Origin: Gemmatimonadota bacterium
GTDB taxonomy: Bacteria > Gemmatimonadota > Gemmatimonadetes > Longimicrobiales > Gaopeijiaceae
Assembly (NCBI GenBank): GCA_041390105.1
Contig: JAWKQO010000002.1
Coordinates: forward strand, 248,001-312,000
Reading direction: 5' to 3'
DNA: 64,000 nt
Shown here: piece after piece, positions 7,457-18,100 of the stretch
How positions within the stretch are numbered: the first letter of the stretch is position 1
Layout: each line of letters starts with the position of its first letter
The notes under the pieces: generated by a model
What the model was told of the DNA's origin: nothing
Database searches by the model: none
Seen by the model: the letters and a program-made list of their open reading frames with translations, nothing else
Made by a program: the position numbers and the translations under genes

Positions 7457-10400
7457 TCACCCCACCTCCCCCCACACCCCCTCCGGCACCCCAGCCTTGA
7501 GTGCCCACCACACCGTGATCGGCTTCTCCCCCTCCCAACGTTGGAAGACCAGCTCCCCCGCATAGCGGAACGGCTCGGTCTTCCCGCCCACCTTGGCCGC
7601 CTTCCGTACAAAGAGCCGCACCGCCACGCCCCGCTCCTCGTGGTGGCGTAGGGCCTGCCCGAGCTTGCTGGCCTGCGACGTCTTGTTCTGGCTCTGCCAC
7701 TGAAACTCGGTGGGTGACAGGAACCGGTCTTCGTAGCGGTGCTCCTCCGGCTTCCCTTTCTTGTCCAGGGTCACAAACAAGAGGATCTGATCGGGTCGCG
7801 GGACCACACCGACTTGCGTCTCGAACCCCTTGGGCTGGACCCCCACGGCCTGGAACGCCTCGGCTCGCGTGTACTTCCGCCACAGCACCGGCCCCTCCGC
7901 CAACACCTCCTCAGCCCGGACCGGCTTCATGCGGTAGCCCTGACCCACCGCCTCGAACACCACACGGTCGGTCCGGCCGGGCTGGCCAGCCTGGGGCCCG
8001 AACCAGCCGCGCAGCACATCCGCCAGCACGTTCTCCGACCGGCCGGGCTCGTTCATGACGTTGACGGCCACCTTCACGAACTTGGCCTGGTACCAGCGGT
8101 CGTCGGCCACCACGTCCACGAAGCCTTCGGGCAGGCCGGGCTGAGCCTTCCGATCGGGCAGGAACAGGATGGGCGTCCCACCCGAGTGGCTCACCTTGCA
8201 CACGAACCGGTCGGGGCCGCTCACGCCGCCGGTCCGGTGCAGGTACTCCATCAGTCGCCACTCCACGAGCTCGGCGGCCAGGTCGGCGGCGGTCTCCTCC
8301 AGCTCCTCAGGCACCGAGAACGTGGTGGAGAACACACCCTCCTCGTAGCTGAAGTAGGACGTTTGTCCGGTGCCTGCTCCGCTCACCCAGGCGGCGATGG
8401 GGTTCTTCTCGATCAGCTTCCGGAGGGCCGCGGCATCCTCCAGGGGGGCACCCAACTCGGTGCGGAGCGCCGTGTAGCGGCGCGCATGGTGGGCGAAGCG
8501 CTCCACCAACCGCTCGATGCCGATGCGGCCGGGCAGGGCACCTTCGCTCAGCATCGCCTGCAGCACGAGCATCTTGTAGCTCTTGGTCATGGGCGTGCTG
8601 TCGAGCTGATCCAGGAACGCGCCGATCCGCTCGCCGACCTGCCGCTGGGGCTCGCTCAGGTCCCCCATGGCCTGGACAAAGTCCAGCCAGCTTCCGTAGC
8701 CGCCCTTCTTGGTGCTGCGCGGGTTGTAGCCGTCCAGGAACGCTTCGCTGGCCAGCGGGCGCACACCGCGGAGTTCACGGAAGTCGCGGTAGTACTCCTC
8801 CAACTGCTCGCCCGCAGTCGTGGTCTTGAGCAGCGAGCGCAGGATGTCCCGGACCTCGAGCTCGTAGGTCACCGAACAACCGGGCGGCAGCTCCAGGGTG
8901 CCCGCCTCCTGCTGCTCCAGCATCATCGCCACGTCCCGGTCCGCGTTGCCCAGGTCGAACAAGGCCTGGGCCTTGGTGAGGAAGACGCGGTGGTTGCCGA
9001 TGTAGTCGATGACCTTGAGGCGTTTGCCCTCCCTCCAGCGCAAGCCGCGGCCGAACTGCTGGAGCCAGAGGATGCGGGACTCGGTGGGGCGGAGCATGAG
9101 CACGGTGTCCACCTGAGGCAGATCCACGCCCTCGTTGAACATGTCCACCGAGCAGATCACGTCCAGCTCGCCCGCCTCCAGGCGTTCCAGGGAGTGGGCG
9201 CGAGGGGCGCTGCTGGACCCCGCGTGCACAGCCACGGCCCGGAGGCCCTGCTGGCTCAGAGACTCCGCCATAAAATCGGCGTGCCGCTGCGACACGCAGA
9301 ACGCCACCGTGCGCTCACCGCCCCGCTTCTGCAGTTGCTCCAGGGCGTTCTCTGCACGCGCCTGGGTGGCCACCGCTCGAGTCAGCGCTTCCTCATCGAA
9401 CCGGCGGCTCCGCCAGGGGATCTGGTCGTAGTCCACCTGATCCGGCACGCCGTAGTAGTCGAAGGGGCAGAGCAGGTCCCGCCGAATCCCGTCGGCCACG
9501 TCCGCGCGGTAGACCAGGTTGTCTCCACAGAGCGCCAGCAGGTCGGAGCCGTCCGTGCGCTCCGGTGTGGCGGTGAGCCCCAACAGGAACCGCGGCTCGA
9601 AGTAGCCGATCACCTTCCGGTAGCTGCGCGCGGCGGCATGGTGGAACTCGTCCACCACGATGTAGTCGAACTCCTTGGGGTCGAAGCGCTGCAGGTGGTT
9701 CCAGCGGGACAGGGTCTGGATGGAGGCGAAGAGGATCTCTGCGTCCGGTGCCTTGGCCTTGCCCGAGTAGTGCCCGAGCGTGGCGGTGGGCCGGATGCGC
9801 CGGAACGTCTTCATGGCCTGCCCCAGGATCTCTTCCCGGTGGGCCACGAACAGAATGCGCCTGGCTCCGAGGCGCTCGGAGTCGAACGCGCTCAGCCAGG
9901 TCTTGCCGAGCCCGGTGGCCAGCACCACCAGCCCGGCGCTGTTGCCGTCCGCTCGCGTGCGCTCCAACGCCTCCAGCGCACGCAGCTGGATCTCGTGGGG
10001 CACGGGCACCGGTTCGAGCTCGGCTGGCGTGCCGGTCACGAGCGGTTCCGCCGGCCGGCGCCTCGCCTGATACGACTGCACCCACTGCGGATCCACCGTG
10101 CGCACCTGCGGGTGGGTCCAGAGCTGCTCGAACGCGCGCAGCACCTCGCCGAAGCCGTGTTCGTCCACGCTCGGCACAACCTGGTAGTTCCACTCCACGC
10201 CCCGACGGAGCGCGGTGCGGCTCAGGTTGGAGCTCCCCACGAACGCGGCGCCGCTGCCATCCTGCTGGCAGACGATGTAGGCCTTGGGGTGGAAGCTAGT
10301 CCCCGCGCTTTCGAAGATGCGCAGCTCGAGCTGCCCCTTGGATTCGGCGCTCTGGAGATCCAGCAAGCGATGGAGCGCCGGCGGCTCGGTCACGCCCAGG

Positions 10401-11011
10401 TAGTCGCCCGCGATCACCCGCACACGCCCGCCCCGGTCCAGCACGTCGCGGAGGTGCTCCTCCAACTCGCTCACCCCGGACTCCAACGCGAACGCCACCG
10501 CGATGTCCACGCGCGTGGCCTGATCCAGGTGCGCAATCAGGTGGGGGAGCAGCGGATCGTCCAGACCCCCGGTGAGGAGCGCCTTCCGGTTCGGCCGGCC
10601 CGAGTGGCCCGGCGCGGGAGTGAGCGCGTCCGCGGGCGGGGCCAGGTAGTTGCCCCTCCACGGGATCACGTGGCGCACGCCGCCCCGCGGATCCGGTACG
10701 TCGCCCGGGTAGCGCGGAATCACGTGCACGTGCAGGTGGGGCACGGTCTGGCCGGCTGCCTCGCCCACGTTGATGCCCACGGTGTAGCCTGCGGGCCGGT
10801 GCTTCATTTCGATGTGGGCGCGGACCAACGCCGTGGCCCGGACCAGCTCGAGCTGCTCGTCCGGGTCAGCGTCGAACCAGGAGGCCACATGGCGGCGGAG
10901 GACCAGCAGCGCGTGCCCGTCGGAGACCGGGAAGGCGTCCCAGAGGGCCAGCACGCGCTCCCCCTCGTAGAAGACCCGCTCCGGGTCCGGGGGACAGAAG
11001 GGGCAGCCCAT
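7457..11011 (-). CDS. HIT-PLD-helicase-DUF3427 fusion protein
   Basis: 1184 residues from the ATG at 11011. Domains in order: a HIT domain (about 1-120) with CPFC near the start and the catalytic histidine triad PHLHVHVIP (His92, 94, 96), of the nucleotide-hydrolase type; a phospholipase-D-like nuclease domain (about 145-300) with SFHPKAYIV and GSSNLS; a superfamily-2 helicase (about 340-640) with Walker A ATGLGKT (365-371), DEFHH box (454-458), LTATPERTD and QFGRGLRW; a long helical region; and a C-terminal DUF3427 domain (about 1060-1184). PLD-SF2 helicase-DUF3427 is a known architecture of DNA-processing enzymes in defence regions; the added HIT domain is the unusual part. It starts 5 bases after the SprT gene, so it is translationally coupled to it. 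Confidence 0.85.
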   Translation of the reverse strand: MGCPFCPPDPERVFYEGERVLALWDAFPVSDGHALLVLRRHVASWFDADPDEQLELVRATALVRAHIEMKHRPAGYTVGINVGEAAGQTVPHLHVHVIPRYPGDVPDPRGGVRHVIPWRGNYLAPPADALTPAPGHSGRPNRKALLTGGLDDPLLPHLIAHLDQATRVDIAVAFALESGVSELEEHLRDVLDRGGRVRVIAGDYLGVTEPPALHRLLDLQSAESKGQLELRIFESAGTSFHPKAYIVCQQDGSGAAFVGSSNLSRTALRRGVEWNYQVVPSVDEHGFGEVLRAFEQLWTHPQVRTVDPQWVQSYQARRRPAEPLVTGTPAELEPVPVPHEIQLRALEALERTRADGNSAGLVVLATGLGKTWLSAFDSERLGARRILFVAHREEILGQAMKTFRRIRPTATLGHYSGKAKAPDAEILFASIQTLSRWNHLQRFDPKEFDYIVVDEFHHAAARSYRKVIGYFEPRFLLGLTATPERTDGSDLLALCGDNLVYRADVADGIRRDLLCPFDYYGVPDQVDYDQIPWRSRRFDEEALTRAVATQARAENALEQLQKRGGERTVAFCVSQRHADFMAESLSQQGLRAVAVHAGSSSAPRAHSLERLEAGELDVICSVDMFNEGVDLPQVDTVLMLRPTESRILWLQQFGRGLRWREGKRLKVIDYIGNHRVFLTKAQALFDLGNADRDVAMMLEQQEAGTLELPPGCSVTYELEVRDILRSLLKTTTAGEQLEEYYRDFRELRGVRPLASEAFLDGYNPRSTKKGGYGSWLDFVQAMGDLSEPQRQVGERIGAFLDQLDSTPMTKSYKMLVLQAMLSEGALPGRIGIERLVERFAHHARRYTALRTELGAPLEDAAALRKLIEKNPIAAWVSGAGTGQTSYFSYEEGVFSTTFSVPEELEETAADLAAELVEWRLMEYLHRTGGVSGPDRFVCKVSHSGGTPILFLPDRKAQPGLPEGFVDVVADDRWYQAKFVKVAVNVMNEPGRSENVLADVLRGWFGPQAGQPGRTDRVVFEAVGQGYRMKPVRAEEVLAEGPVLWRKYTRAEAFQAVGVQPKGFETQVGVVPRPDQILLFVTLDKKGKPEEHRYEDRFLSPTEFQWQSQNKTSQASKLGQALRHHEERGVAVRLFVRKAAKVGGKTEPFRYAGELVFQRWEGEKPITVWWALKAGVPEGVWGEVG

Positions 11012-11016
11012 TTCGG

Positions 11017-11553
11017 TCACGCGTCGGCGGCTGGGTCGGGCGCGAGTCGAGTGATTTCCAGCCTGCCGTCCAGGCCTGCGGCTAGGCACTCCGCGCAGCG
11101 CCACTCCGGGACCGGTCGCCGGGCCATGCGCTCGGTGTGGCAGACCGGACAGCGGTGGACATACCGGGGGCGGGGGCCGGTGGGCCGTGAAGGCGCTGTC
11201 GCGGTCGATGTGGCCGGGGCCCGCATACGCGCGGGGTAGCCGGCGGCCTCCACCAGCTCCCGCCAAATGGGACCATGCGGTGGGGAGCCGCGCCCCTGGA
11301 GCTGATGCACCGCCACGTGAGCCACCTCATGACAGAGCACCTCCTCCAGCAGCGCGGCGGGCCCGTCTTGCAGGTGGGCCGCCAACCGCACCCGCCCGCT
11401 GGCCGGCCGGCAGCGACCCAACGACCGGGTCATCCGATCGCTGAACCTCACGCTCAGGTGGTCCGCCAGGTCGGGCAGGCCCCAGCGACGGCCCCACTGA
11501 CGCACCAGCGGCTCGAGATCGGGTGGGATGGCCGTGGGGGGGTGGGCAGACAT
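11017..11553 (-). CDS. SprT-like zinc metalloprotease domain protein
   Basis: 178 residues from the ATG at 11553, 4 bases after the NUDIX stop. The HEVAHVAVH motif (HExxH) followed by HGPIWRELV and a C-terminal zinc ribbon (CPVC ... CAEC) is the SprT/Spartan-like arrangement. Family members cut proteins, in eukaryotes DNA-protein crosslinks, but the bacterial role is poorly defined. It is the middle gene of a NUDIX-SprT-helicase operon, which suggests a nucleic-acid repair or defence function. An upstream in-frame ATG at 11610 overlaps the NUDIX gene and is less likely. Confidence 0.8.
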   Translation of the reverse strand: MSAHPPTAIPPDLEPLVRQWGRRWGLPDLADHLSVRFSDRMTRSLGRCRPASGRVRLAAHLQDGPAALLEEVLCHEVAHVAVHQLQGRGSPPHGPIWRELVEAAGYPARMRAPATSTATAPSRPTGPRPRYVHRCPVCHTERMARRPVPEWRCAECLAAGLDGRLEITRLAPDPAADA

Positions 11554-11557
11554 GGGT

Positions 11558-11995
11558 CTAGGTGGCTTCGCGGCGGTGGTTGGGTGCGTCCGCTCCGGCG
11601 GGAGGGGCACCCGGGTTGGGACGGCTTAGAAGCCATTCTGCGAAGCGACGGTCGCTTGGCGCCAGCTCGTAGCTCAGCAGCTCCGCCACGGTGGGCCAGG
11701 CCAGGGCGGAGTGCTCCAGGCACTGGGGCGCTCCCCGGGCCTCCACGTCCAGGAACTCGATCACGAACTCCGAGCCGGGGTCCGTGACTGAGAACGCCAC
11801 CCCGCGGACGGCGGTCACATCCAGGCCGAGCTCCTCGGCCAGCTCGCGCTGGGCGGCCTCGAGGTCACTCTCGCCGGGCTCGACCTTCCCGCCGGGGAAT
11901 TCCCAGAGGTCGCCGTGACGCTTGTGGGCGGGGCGGCGGCAGATCAGGACCTGGTTGGCCCGGCGGAGGACGCAGGCTAGGACGCGGGTTGGCAT
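11558..11995 (-). CDS. NUDIX hydrolase (MutT-like)
   Basis: 145 residues from the ATG at 11995. The NUDIX box GGKVEPGES...RELAEELGL (GX5EX7REUXEEXGU) is complete, preceded by ICRRPAHKRHGDLWEFPGGK, which is typical of MutT-type (8-oxo-dGTP or related nucleoside diphosphate-X) hydrolases. The substrate is an inference. It is the first gene of the three-gene minus-strand operon with SprT and the HIT-PLD-helicase. A longer frame starting at 12073 lacks family similarity in its extension. Confidence 0.85.
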   Translation of the reverse strand: MPTRVLACVLRRANQVLICRRPAHKRHGDLWEFPGGKVEPGESDLEAAQRELAEELGLDVTAVRGVAFSVTDPGSEFVIEFLDVEARGAPQCLEHSALAWPTVAELLSYELAPSDRRFAEWLLSRPNPGAPPAGADAPNHRREAT

Positions 11996-12180
11996 GGGCG
12001 ATCCCAACCGTAGCCATCCGTCCTTCGGAGAGTAAAGGGTTGACCGGACTTGGGAGACCTGTCGTCTTGGCATTATGTACTACTTTTCGACAATAGGCAC
12101 GTCTCATACTGACCCTGGCGGGCTGCTGGACCGCCGGGCAACAAGGTTCTGCGGTAGGGGACCGTCGAGAAGGAACAGGC

Positions 12181-13794
12181 ATGGCGAAGAAGCGCGCGAA
12201 GAAGACCACCAAGAAGGGCAAGAACGGCGTCGCCGGCCTGATGGACGAGCTGTTCCAGGCCGCGGTGGCATTGCGCGGCCCTATCGAGACGCCGGATTAC
12301 AAGCGCTACGTCCTGCCCCTGATCTTCCTGCGTTTCCTGTCGCTCCGGTACGAGCACCGGCGCGCCGAGCTCGAGGCGATGGTCGAGGACCCGAAGAGCG
12401 ACTGGTACGCCGACGACCCGGAGACGCGCGAGGCGATCCTCGAGGACCCGGACGCCTACGCCGCGGTCGGGGCGTTCATCGTCCCGAAGCCGGCCAGGTG
12501 GTCCGAGCTTGTTGCGCAGGCCCAGGCCGACGACATCAAGCTCAAGATCGACGCCGCGCTCGAGCTCCTCGAGCAGACCTACCCCGAGCAGCTCCGCGGG
12601 CTTCTGCCCAAAGTGTTCGCCCGCTCGAACATGGCGCCCGAGGACCTCGGCCAGCTCATCGCTCTGTTCTCGAAGGACGTGTTCCGGGAGGACCACGGCG
12701 GCGAGGACCTGATCGGGCGCGTCTACGAGTACTTCATCGGCGAGTTCGCCAGCGCCGAGGGCAAGCGGGGAGGGGAGTACTTCACGCCCGGCAGCATCGT
12801 CCGGACCCTGGTCGCGATGCTGGAGCCGACGGAAGGGGTCGTCTTCGACCCGTGCTGCGGCTCGGGCGGCATGTTCGTGCAGTCCGACGTCTTCACCAAG
12901 CACAGCGGCCGGCTGTCGTTCGTCGGTCAGGAGGCCAAGGACTTCACCTACCGGCTCTGCCGCATGAACCTGTTCATCCATGGGATCGGCGGGCACATCG
13001 AGCAGGGCAACTCCTATACCGACGACAAGCACGCGACGCTCAAGGCCGACTACATCCTGGCCAATCCGCCGTTCAACGACGGCGCCAAAGGAGAGAACGG
13101 CTGGGGCGCCGATCGAGTCCCCGACAAGGACCCGCGTGTCGCCGTCGGCGGCGAGCGGATGCCGCTCGCGCCGCGGAACGCGAACACCATGTGGATCATG
13201 CACTTCCTCCATCACCTGAAGGAGGGAGGCACCGCCGGCTTCGTGATGGCGACGGGTGAGCTCTCGAACGGTGAGACGGCGCGTCTGGCCGTGCGCAAGG
13301 CGCTCGTCGACGCCGACTACGTCGACTGCGTGGTCCAGCTCTCGGGTCAGCTCTTCGCCAACACCCAGATCCCGTGTGCGCTCTGGTTCCTCTCGAAGAA
13401 CCGGGGTGGCGGTAAGGCCTACCGCAAGCGCAAGGGCGAGGTGCTCTTCATCGACGGCCGCAAGCTCGGAACGCTGATCGAGGGCTCGCGCAAGCAGAAG
13501 GCGCTCTCAGCGGAGGAGGTGGAGCGGATCGCGGCCGTCTACCGCGAGTTCAAGCGCGAGCGGGCGCCCGAGACCGTTCCCGGCTTCGCGGCCGTCGCAT
13601 CCCGCGAGGAGATCGCCGAGCACCGCTACGCATTGACGCCTGGGCGCTACGTCGGCAACGAGGAGGCCCTCGACGAGGACGAGCCGTTCGAAGAGCGCTT
13701 CCCAGCGCTTCTCAAGCGCCTCGATGAGCAGTTTGCTGAGGGGCGCGAGCTCGAGCGCCGTGTGCGCAGGGCCCTTCAGGGGTTCGGCAGATGA
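12181..13794 (+). CDS. hsdM: Type I restriction-modification system, DNA methyltransferase subunit
   Basis: 537 residues. It starts with a Lys-rich tail, then the HsdM N-terminal helical domain (GLMDELFQAAVALRG ... YVLPLIFLRFLSLRYE). The S-adenosylmethionine site is DPCCGSGGM (around residue 223) and the N6-adenine catalytic motif is NPPF (around residue 295). The length is typical for HsdM. ATG 12181 is preceded by AAGGAA. It is first in hsdM-hsdS-hsdR, overlapping hsdS by 4 bases (ATGA). With HsdS it methylates adenine in a bipartite target and protects host DNA. It is divergent from the NUDIX operon. Confidence 0.95.
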   Translation: MAKKRAKKTTKKGKNGVAGLMDELFQAAVALRGPIETPDYKRYVLPLIFLRFLSLRYEHRRAELEAMVEDPKSDWYADDPETREAILEDPDAYAAVGAFIVPKPARWSELVAQAQADDIKLKIDAALELLEQTYPEQLRGLLPKVFARSNMAPEDLGQLIALFSKDVFREDHGGEDLIGRVYEYFIGEFASAEGKRGGEYFTPGSIVRTLVAMLEPTEGVVFDPCCGSGGMFVQSDVFTKHSGRLSFVGQEAKDFTYRLCRMNLFIHGIGGHIEQGNSYTDDKHATLKADYILANPPFNDGAKGENGWGADRVPDKDPRVAVGGERMPLAPRNANTMWIMHFLHHLKEGGTAGFVMATGELSNGETARLAVRKALVDADYVDCVVQLSGQLFANTQIPCALWFLSKNRGGGKAYRKRKGEVLFIDGRKLGTLIEGSRKQKALSAEEVERIAAVYREFKRERAPETVPGFAAVASREEIAEHRYALTPGRYVGNEEALDEDEPFEERFPALLKRLDEQFAEGRELERRVRRALQGFGR

Positions 13795-15104
13795 GTGGTC
13801 ACGACTGGGATCAGGTTGCGATCCGCGAGGCTGCCCTCGGCATCTTCGACGGTCCACACGCGACCCCGAAGAAGACAACTTCGGGTCCGGTGTTTCTGGG
13901 AATCAGCTCGCTATCAGACGGGCGGCTCGACCTCGGCGCCTCGGCTCACCTGTCCGAGGAGGATTTCGTTCGGTGGACTCGACGCGTAACCCCCCGGCCT
14001 GGGGACATCGTGTTCTCGTACGAAACCCGGCTCGGGCAAGCGGCGATCGTTCCAGAAGGGCTGCGCTGCTGTCTTGGACGACGCATGGCGCTGGTGCGAC
14101 CAGACCCAGCACGCCTTGACTCGAGGTTCTTCCTGTATCAGTACCTCAGCCCGGACTTCCAGGACTTCCTTCGCTCACGGACCGTCGCCGGAAGCACCGT
14201 CGATCGGATTCTCCTGACGGAGTTTCCGGACTTCCCGATCTCGCTGCCGCCGCTAGCCGAGCAACGGGCGATCGCCGGTGTGCTCGGCACCCTCGACGAC
14301 AAGATCGAGGCGAACCGTACGCTGAACGAGACGCTCGAGGCGACGTGCCAGGCACTCTTTCGGTCCTGGTTCGTCGACTTCGATCCCGTGGTCGCCAAGA
14401 GCGAAGGGCGTCGGCCGGCGCACCTGACCGACGACGTCGCGACGCTCTTCCCCGACCGCCTCGAGGACTCGCCGATCGGCCCGGTGCCGGCAGGGTGGAA
14501 AGTAGGCTGCCTTGCCGACGTCGCGGACCTCACGCGTGACGGGCTCCAGCCGAAGGACAGTCCGCTTGAGACGTTCCTGCACTTCAGCATCCCTGCGTTC
14601 GACGTGGCCAAGACGCCGGTGGCCGAGCTCGGAGGCCAGATTCGGAGCAACAAGTTCCTGGTGCCATCGGGAGCGGTGCTCTTGTCGAAGCTGAACCCTC
14701 ACATACCGCGGATCTGGCTGCCCGACGACGACAGGGAGATGCGAGCCGTGGCGTCCACCGAGTTCTTGGTCATGAAGCCCAGCGGCTCGATGGAGCGGTG
14801 CGTGCTCTATGGGCTCTTCTCCTCGCAGGCGTTCTTGGTTGAGTTTTCGTCTCTTGTGACTGGAACGTCCAACAGCCACCAACGAGTCAAGCCCGAAGAC
14901 TTCCTTCGGATGCCGATAGTCGTGCCGGACGAAGAGGTTGTCCGGGCCGCAGAAGGGGCGTTCCTCCCAATGATCGAGACCCAGCTCTCGAACCTGCGGG
15001 AATCACACACGCTTGCCGCTCTTCGCGACGCGCTCCTGCCCCGCCTGCTGTCGGGCGAGCTGTGGGTGCGAGAGGCAGAGCAGCTCGTCGAGGAGGCGGT
15101 CTGA
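13791..15104 (+). CDS. hsdS: Type I restriction-modification system, specificity subunit
   Basis: 437 residues; the start overlaps the hsdM stop in ATGA. Two target-recognition domains can be seen. The first ends in SLPPLAEQRAIAGVLGTLDDKIEANRTLNETLE, the classic conserved coiled-coil spacer of HsdS. The second is followed by a shorter helical repeat ending SHTLAALRDALLPRLLSGEL. The protein selects the split DNA target for both methylation and cleavage; the recognised sequence cannot be predicted by eye. It lies 3 bases before hsdR. Confidence 0.93.
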   Translation: MSGHDWDQVAIREAALGIFDGPHATPKKTTSGPVFLGISSLSDGRLDLGASAHLSEEDFVRWTRRVTPRPGDIVFSYETRLGQAAIVPEGLRCCLGRRMALVRPDPARLDSRFFLYQYLSPDFQDFLRSRTVAGSTVDRILLTEFPDFPISLPPLAEQRAIAGVLGTLDDKIEANRTLNETLEATCQALFRSWFVDFDPVVAKSEGRRPAHLTDDVATLFPDRLEDSPIGPVPAGWKVGCLADVADLTRDGLQPKDSPLETFLHFSIPAFDVAKTPVAELGGQIRSNKFLVPSGAVLLSKLNPHIPRIWLPDDDREMRAVASTEFLVMKPSGSMERCVLYGLFSSQAFLVEFSSLVTGTSNSHQRVKPEDFLRMPIVVPDEEVVRAAEGAFLPMIETQLSNLRESHTLAALRDALLPRLLSGELWVREAEQLVEEAV

Positions 15105-15107
15105 GTC

Positions 15108-18100
15108 ATGGGCAAGCGAGGAACGGAGACCGAGTTCGAGCTCACCACGATCGACCGGCTTCAGCTCCTCGGATACGACTACTGCCACGGCGAGGAGCTC
15201 GGCCGCGGGTCCCACGCCGATGTCGTGTTGAAGGACCGTCTGCGGACCAGCATCGCGGCTCGCTATCCGACGCTGCCGGCGGCGGCCGTCGAGGAGGTCG
15301 TCGGCGCGTTCACGCAGCCGGAAGGCGCTGATCCGCTGCGCCGGAACATGGCGTTCCACCGCATCCTCACACGGGGCTACGAACTCCAGGTCGAGCGTGA
15401 CGACGGCACGCTCGAGGACCACCTGGTCTACGCGATCGACTGGGGCGACCCGGCCGCCAACGAGTTCCTCGTCGCCAACCAGGTCACGGTCGAGGGCGCG
15501 AACACGCGCCGGCCGGACCTGGTCGTCTTCGTGAACGGCCTGCCGCTCGTCGTCTTCGAGCTCAAGAACCCCTACAGCGAGCGCCCGACGGTGGGGGAGG
15601 CGATCAACCAGATCGCGCACTACCGAAACGACATCCCGCAACTCTTCGAGTTCAACGCCCTGGCGGTCGTTTCGGACGGGGTCACCACGCTGCACGGCAT
15701 GTGGACCGCCGCGGAGGAGTGGTACGCGCCCTGGAAGAGCATCGACGGCCACGACATTGAGCCCGGCACGACGGGCTCCATGAAGACCCTGGTCGCCGGC
15801 CTCTTGCGCAAGGACCGGCTGCTCGCCTACGTGAAGAGCTTCGTCCTCTTCGAGGTCGCCGGCGACAAGATCACCAAGAAGGGCGCGAAGTACCACCAGT
15901 TCTTCGCCGTGCAGACGGCCGCGGAGCGAGCGCTCGCGGCCTTCGAGGACGCCGGCGACAAACGCCTTGGCGTCATCTGGCACACGACGGGCTCGGGCAA
16001 GTCGCTCTCCATGGTCTTCCTGGTCGGCTTGCTTCGCCGGCATCCGGCGCTACGCAACCCGACGTTCGTCATCCAGGTCGACCGCACCGACCTCGACGAC
16101 CAACTCCATGACCAGTTCAACGCCGCGCGCGAGCTCGTGGGCCCCGTCAAGCACGCCGAGAAGGTCGTGCAGCTTCGCGACATGCTCCGCACCGAAGGCG
16201 GCGAGGTCGTACTCACGACCATCGAGAAGTTCCGCCTGCGCGAGGAGGAGGGCGAGACCGAGCACCCCGTGCTCTCGGAGAGCGCGAACATCATCGTGAT
16301 CGCCGACGAGGCGCATCGCAGCCAGTACGGCTTCCAGACCGGCTACGCGCGCTACCTCACCGAGGCGCTGCCCAACGCGAAGCGCCTGGGCTTCACCGGA
16401 ACGCCGGTGAGCTTCAGCGGGGCCGACACCGTGGACGTGTTCGGCGACGTCATCCATACGTACGACATCCGGCAGTCCCAGGAGGACAAAGCCACCGTCC
16501 CGATCTTCTACGAGCCCCGGCAGATCAAGCTCGGCTTGGTCGCGGAAGGTGCGGACGCCGTCTACGAGAACCTCACCGAGGATCTCGATCCGTACCAGCG
16601 GCGGCGCAGCGAGCAGCGGTGGGCGGCGCTCGCCGCGGCCGCCGGCGCGAAAGACCGAGTGGAAGAGCTGGCCCGGGACCTGCTCTCGCACTTCCAGGCG
16701 CGCACCGCAACGCTCAAGGGCAAGGCAATGGCTGTGTGCATGACGCGCGAGAACTGCGTCCGGCTCTACGACGCCCTGACCGCCCTCGAGGGCTGCCCGG
16801 AGGTGAAGGTCGTCATGACGGGCGACCTCGGCAAGGACCCCGAGGCTTGGAGCAAGGCGGGGCACATCACGACGAAGATACAGCGCGACGCCATCAAGCA
16901 GCGCCTGATCGACCCCGACGACCCACTCCAGATCGCGATCGTGTGCGACATGTGGCTCACGGGGACGGACATCCCGTGCCTGCACACGCTCTACGTCGAC
17001 AAGCCGATGCGGGGCCACAACATCATCCAGGCGATCAGCCGGGTGAACCGCGTCTTCCGCGACAAGCCGCACGGCTTGGTCGTCGACTACATCGGGATCG
17101 GCGACGACCTGCGCGAGGCCACGAACACCTACACCAAGGGTGGCGGGAAGGGAAACCCGGCGCCGAGCATCACCGACGAGGCGCTACCGGTGTTCTTCGA
17201 GTGCCTGGAGACCGTCCGGGGTCTCCTGCCGGAAGGCATCGACTACGGCGATTGGCGCCGGCTCACACGCGTCGAGCTCGAGGACCGTTACGCGCTCGTG
17301 TACGGAACCCTCAGCGACGACGAGGAGCGCCGGGACGAGTTCCTCCGGGCAGAACTCCGGCTCAGCCAAGCCTACCTGCTCGTCAAACACCTCGACGAGT
17401 GCCTGCCCTTCGCTGACGAGCTGATCTTCTACCAGCGGGTCCGCAAGCAGATCCTCAAGACCATCCCGGGGCGGAGGACTGAGCGCGAGATCGAACAGGC
17501 CGTGCGCGATCTGGTGGACGACAGCCTGGCCTCCGAAGGAGTCGTCGACATCTTCGAGTCGGCCGGCATCGAGCGGCCGGACCTCTCGATCCTCGACGAC
17601 CAGTTCTTACAGACCTTCAAGGACAAGCCCCTCCCGAACCTGCGCCTGAAGCTGCTCGAGAAGCTCCTCGCGGACGAGATCAAGGAGCGCCAGGCCCGCA
17701 ACGTTGCCAAGGCCAAGAGTTTCCTCGAGCTTCTCGAGGCGACCTTGCAGAAGTACCACAACCGCCTGATCGACGCCGCGGCGGTCATCCGCGCGATCAT
17801 CAAGATTCGCGACGAGATGAGGGCGGACGACCAGCGCGCTCAGGAGCTCGGCCTCGAGGAAGACGAGCTCGCCTTCTACGACGCGATCGCCGCCAACTTC
17901 AGCGAGGTCTACGAGCAGGAGTTCCTGCGCGACTTGATCCACGACGTCGTGCTCTCGATCAAGCGCAACCTCAAGGTCGACTGGACGGAGCCGCACCGGC
18001 ACGCCGTCAAAGCCGCCGTCCGCGTGGCAGTGAGGAACGTCCTACGACGGCGCGGAGTGAAGGCTACTGACCTCGATGGCTTCGTAGGGGCAGTCATGGA

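Noticed and set aside
7739..11239. 1166-codon open frame on the plus strand opposite the helicase gene
   Set aside because: It is antisense to a clear multidomain protein, has His/Arg/Leu-rich low-complexity translation and no family similarity; it reflects GC-rich codon bias.
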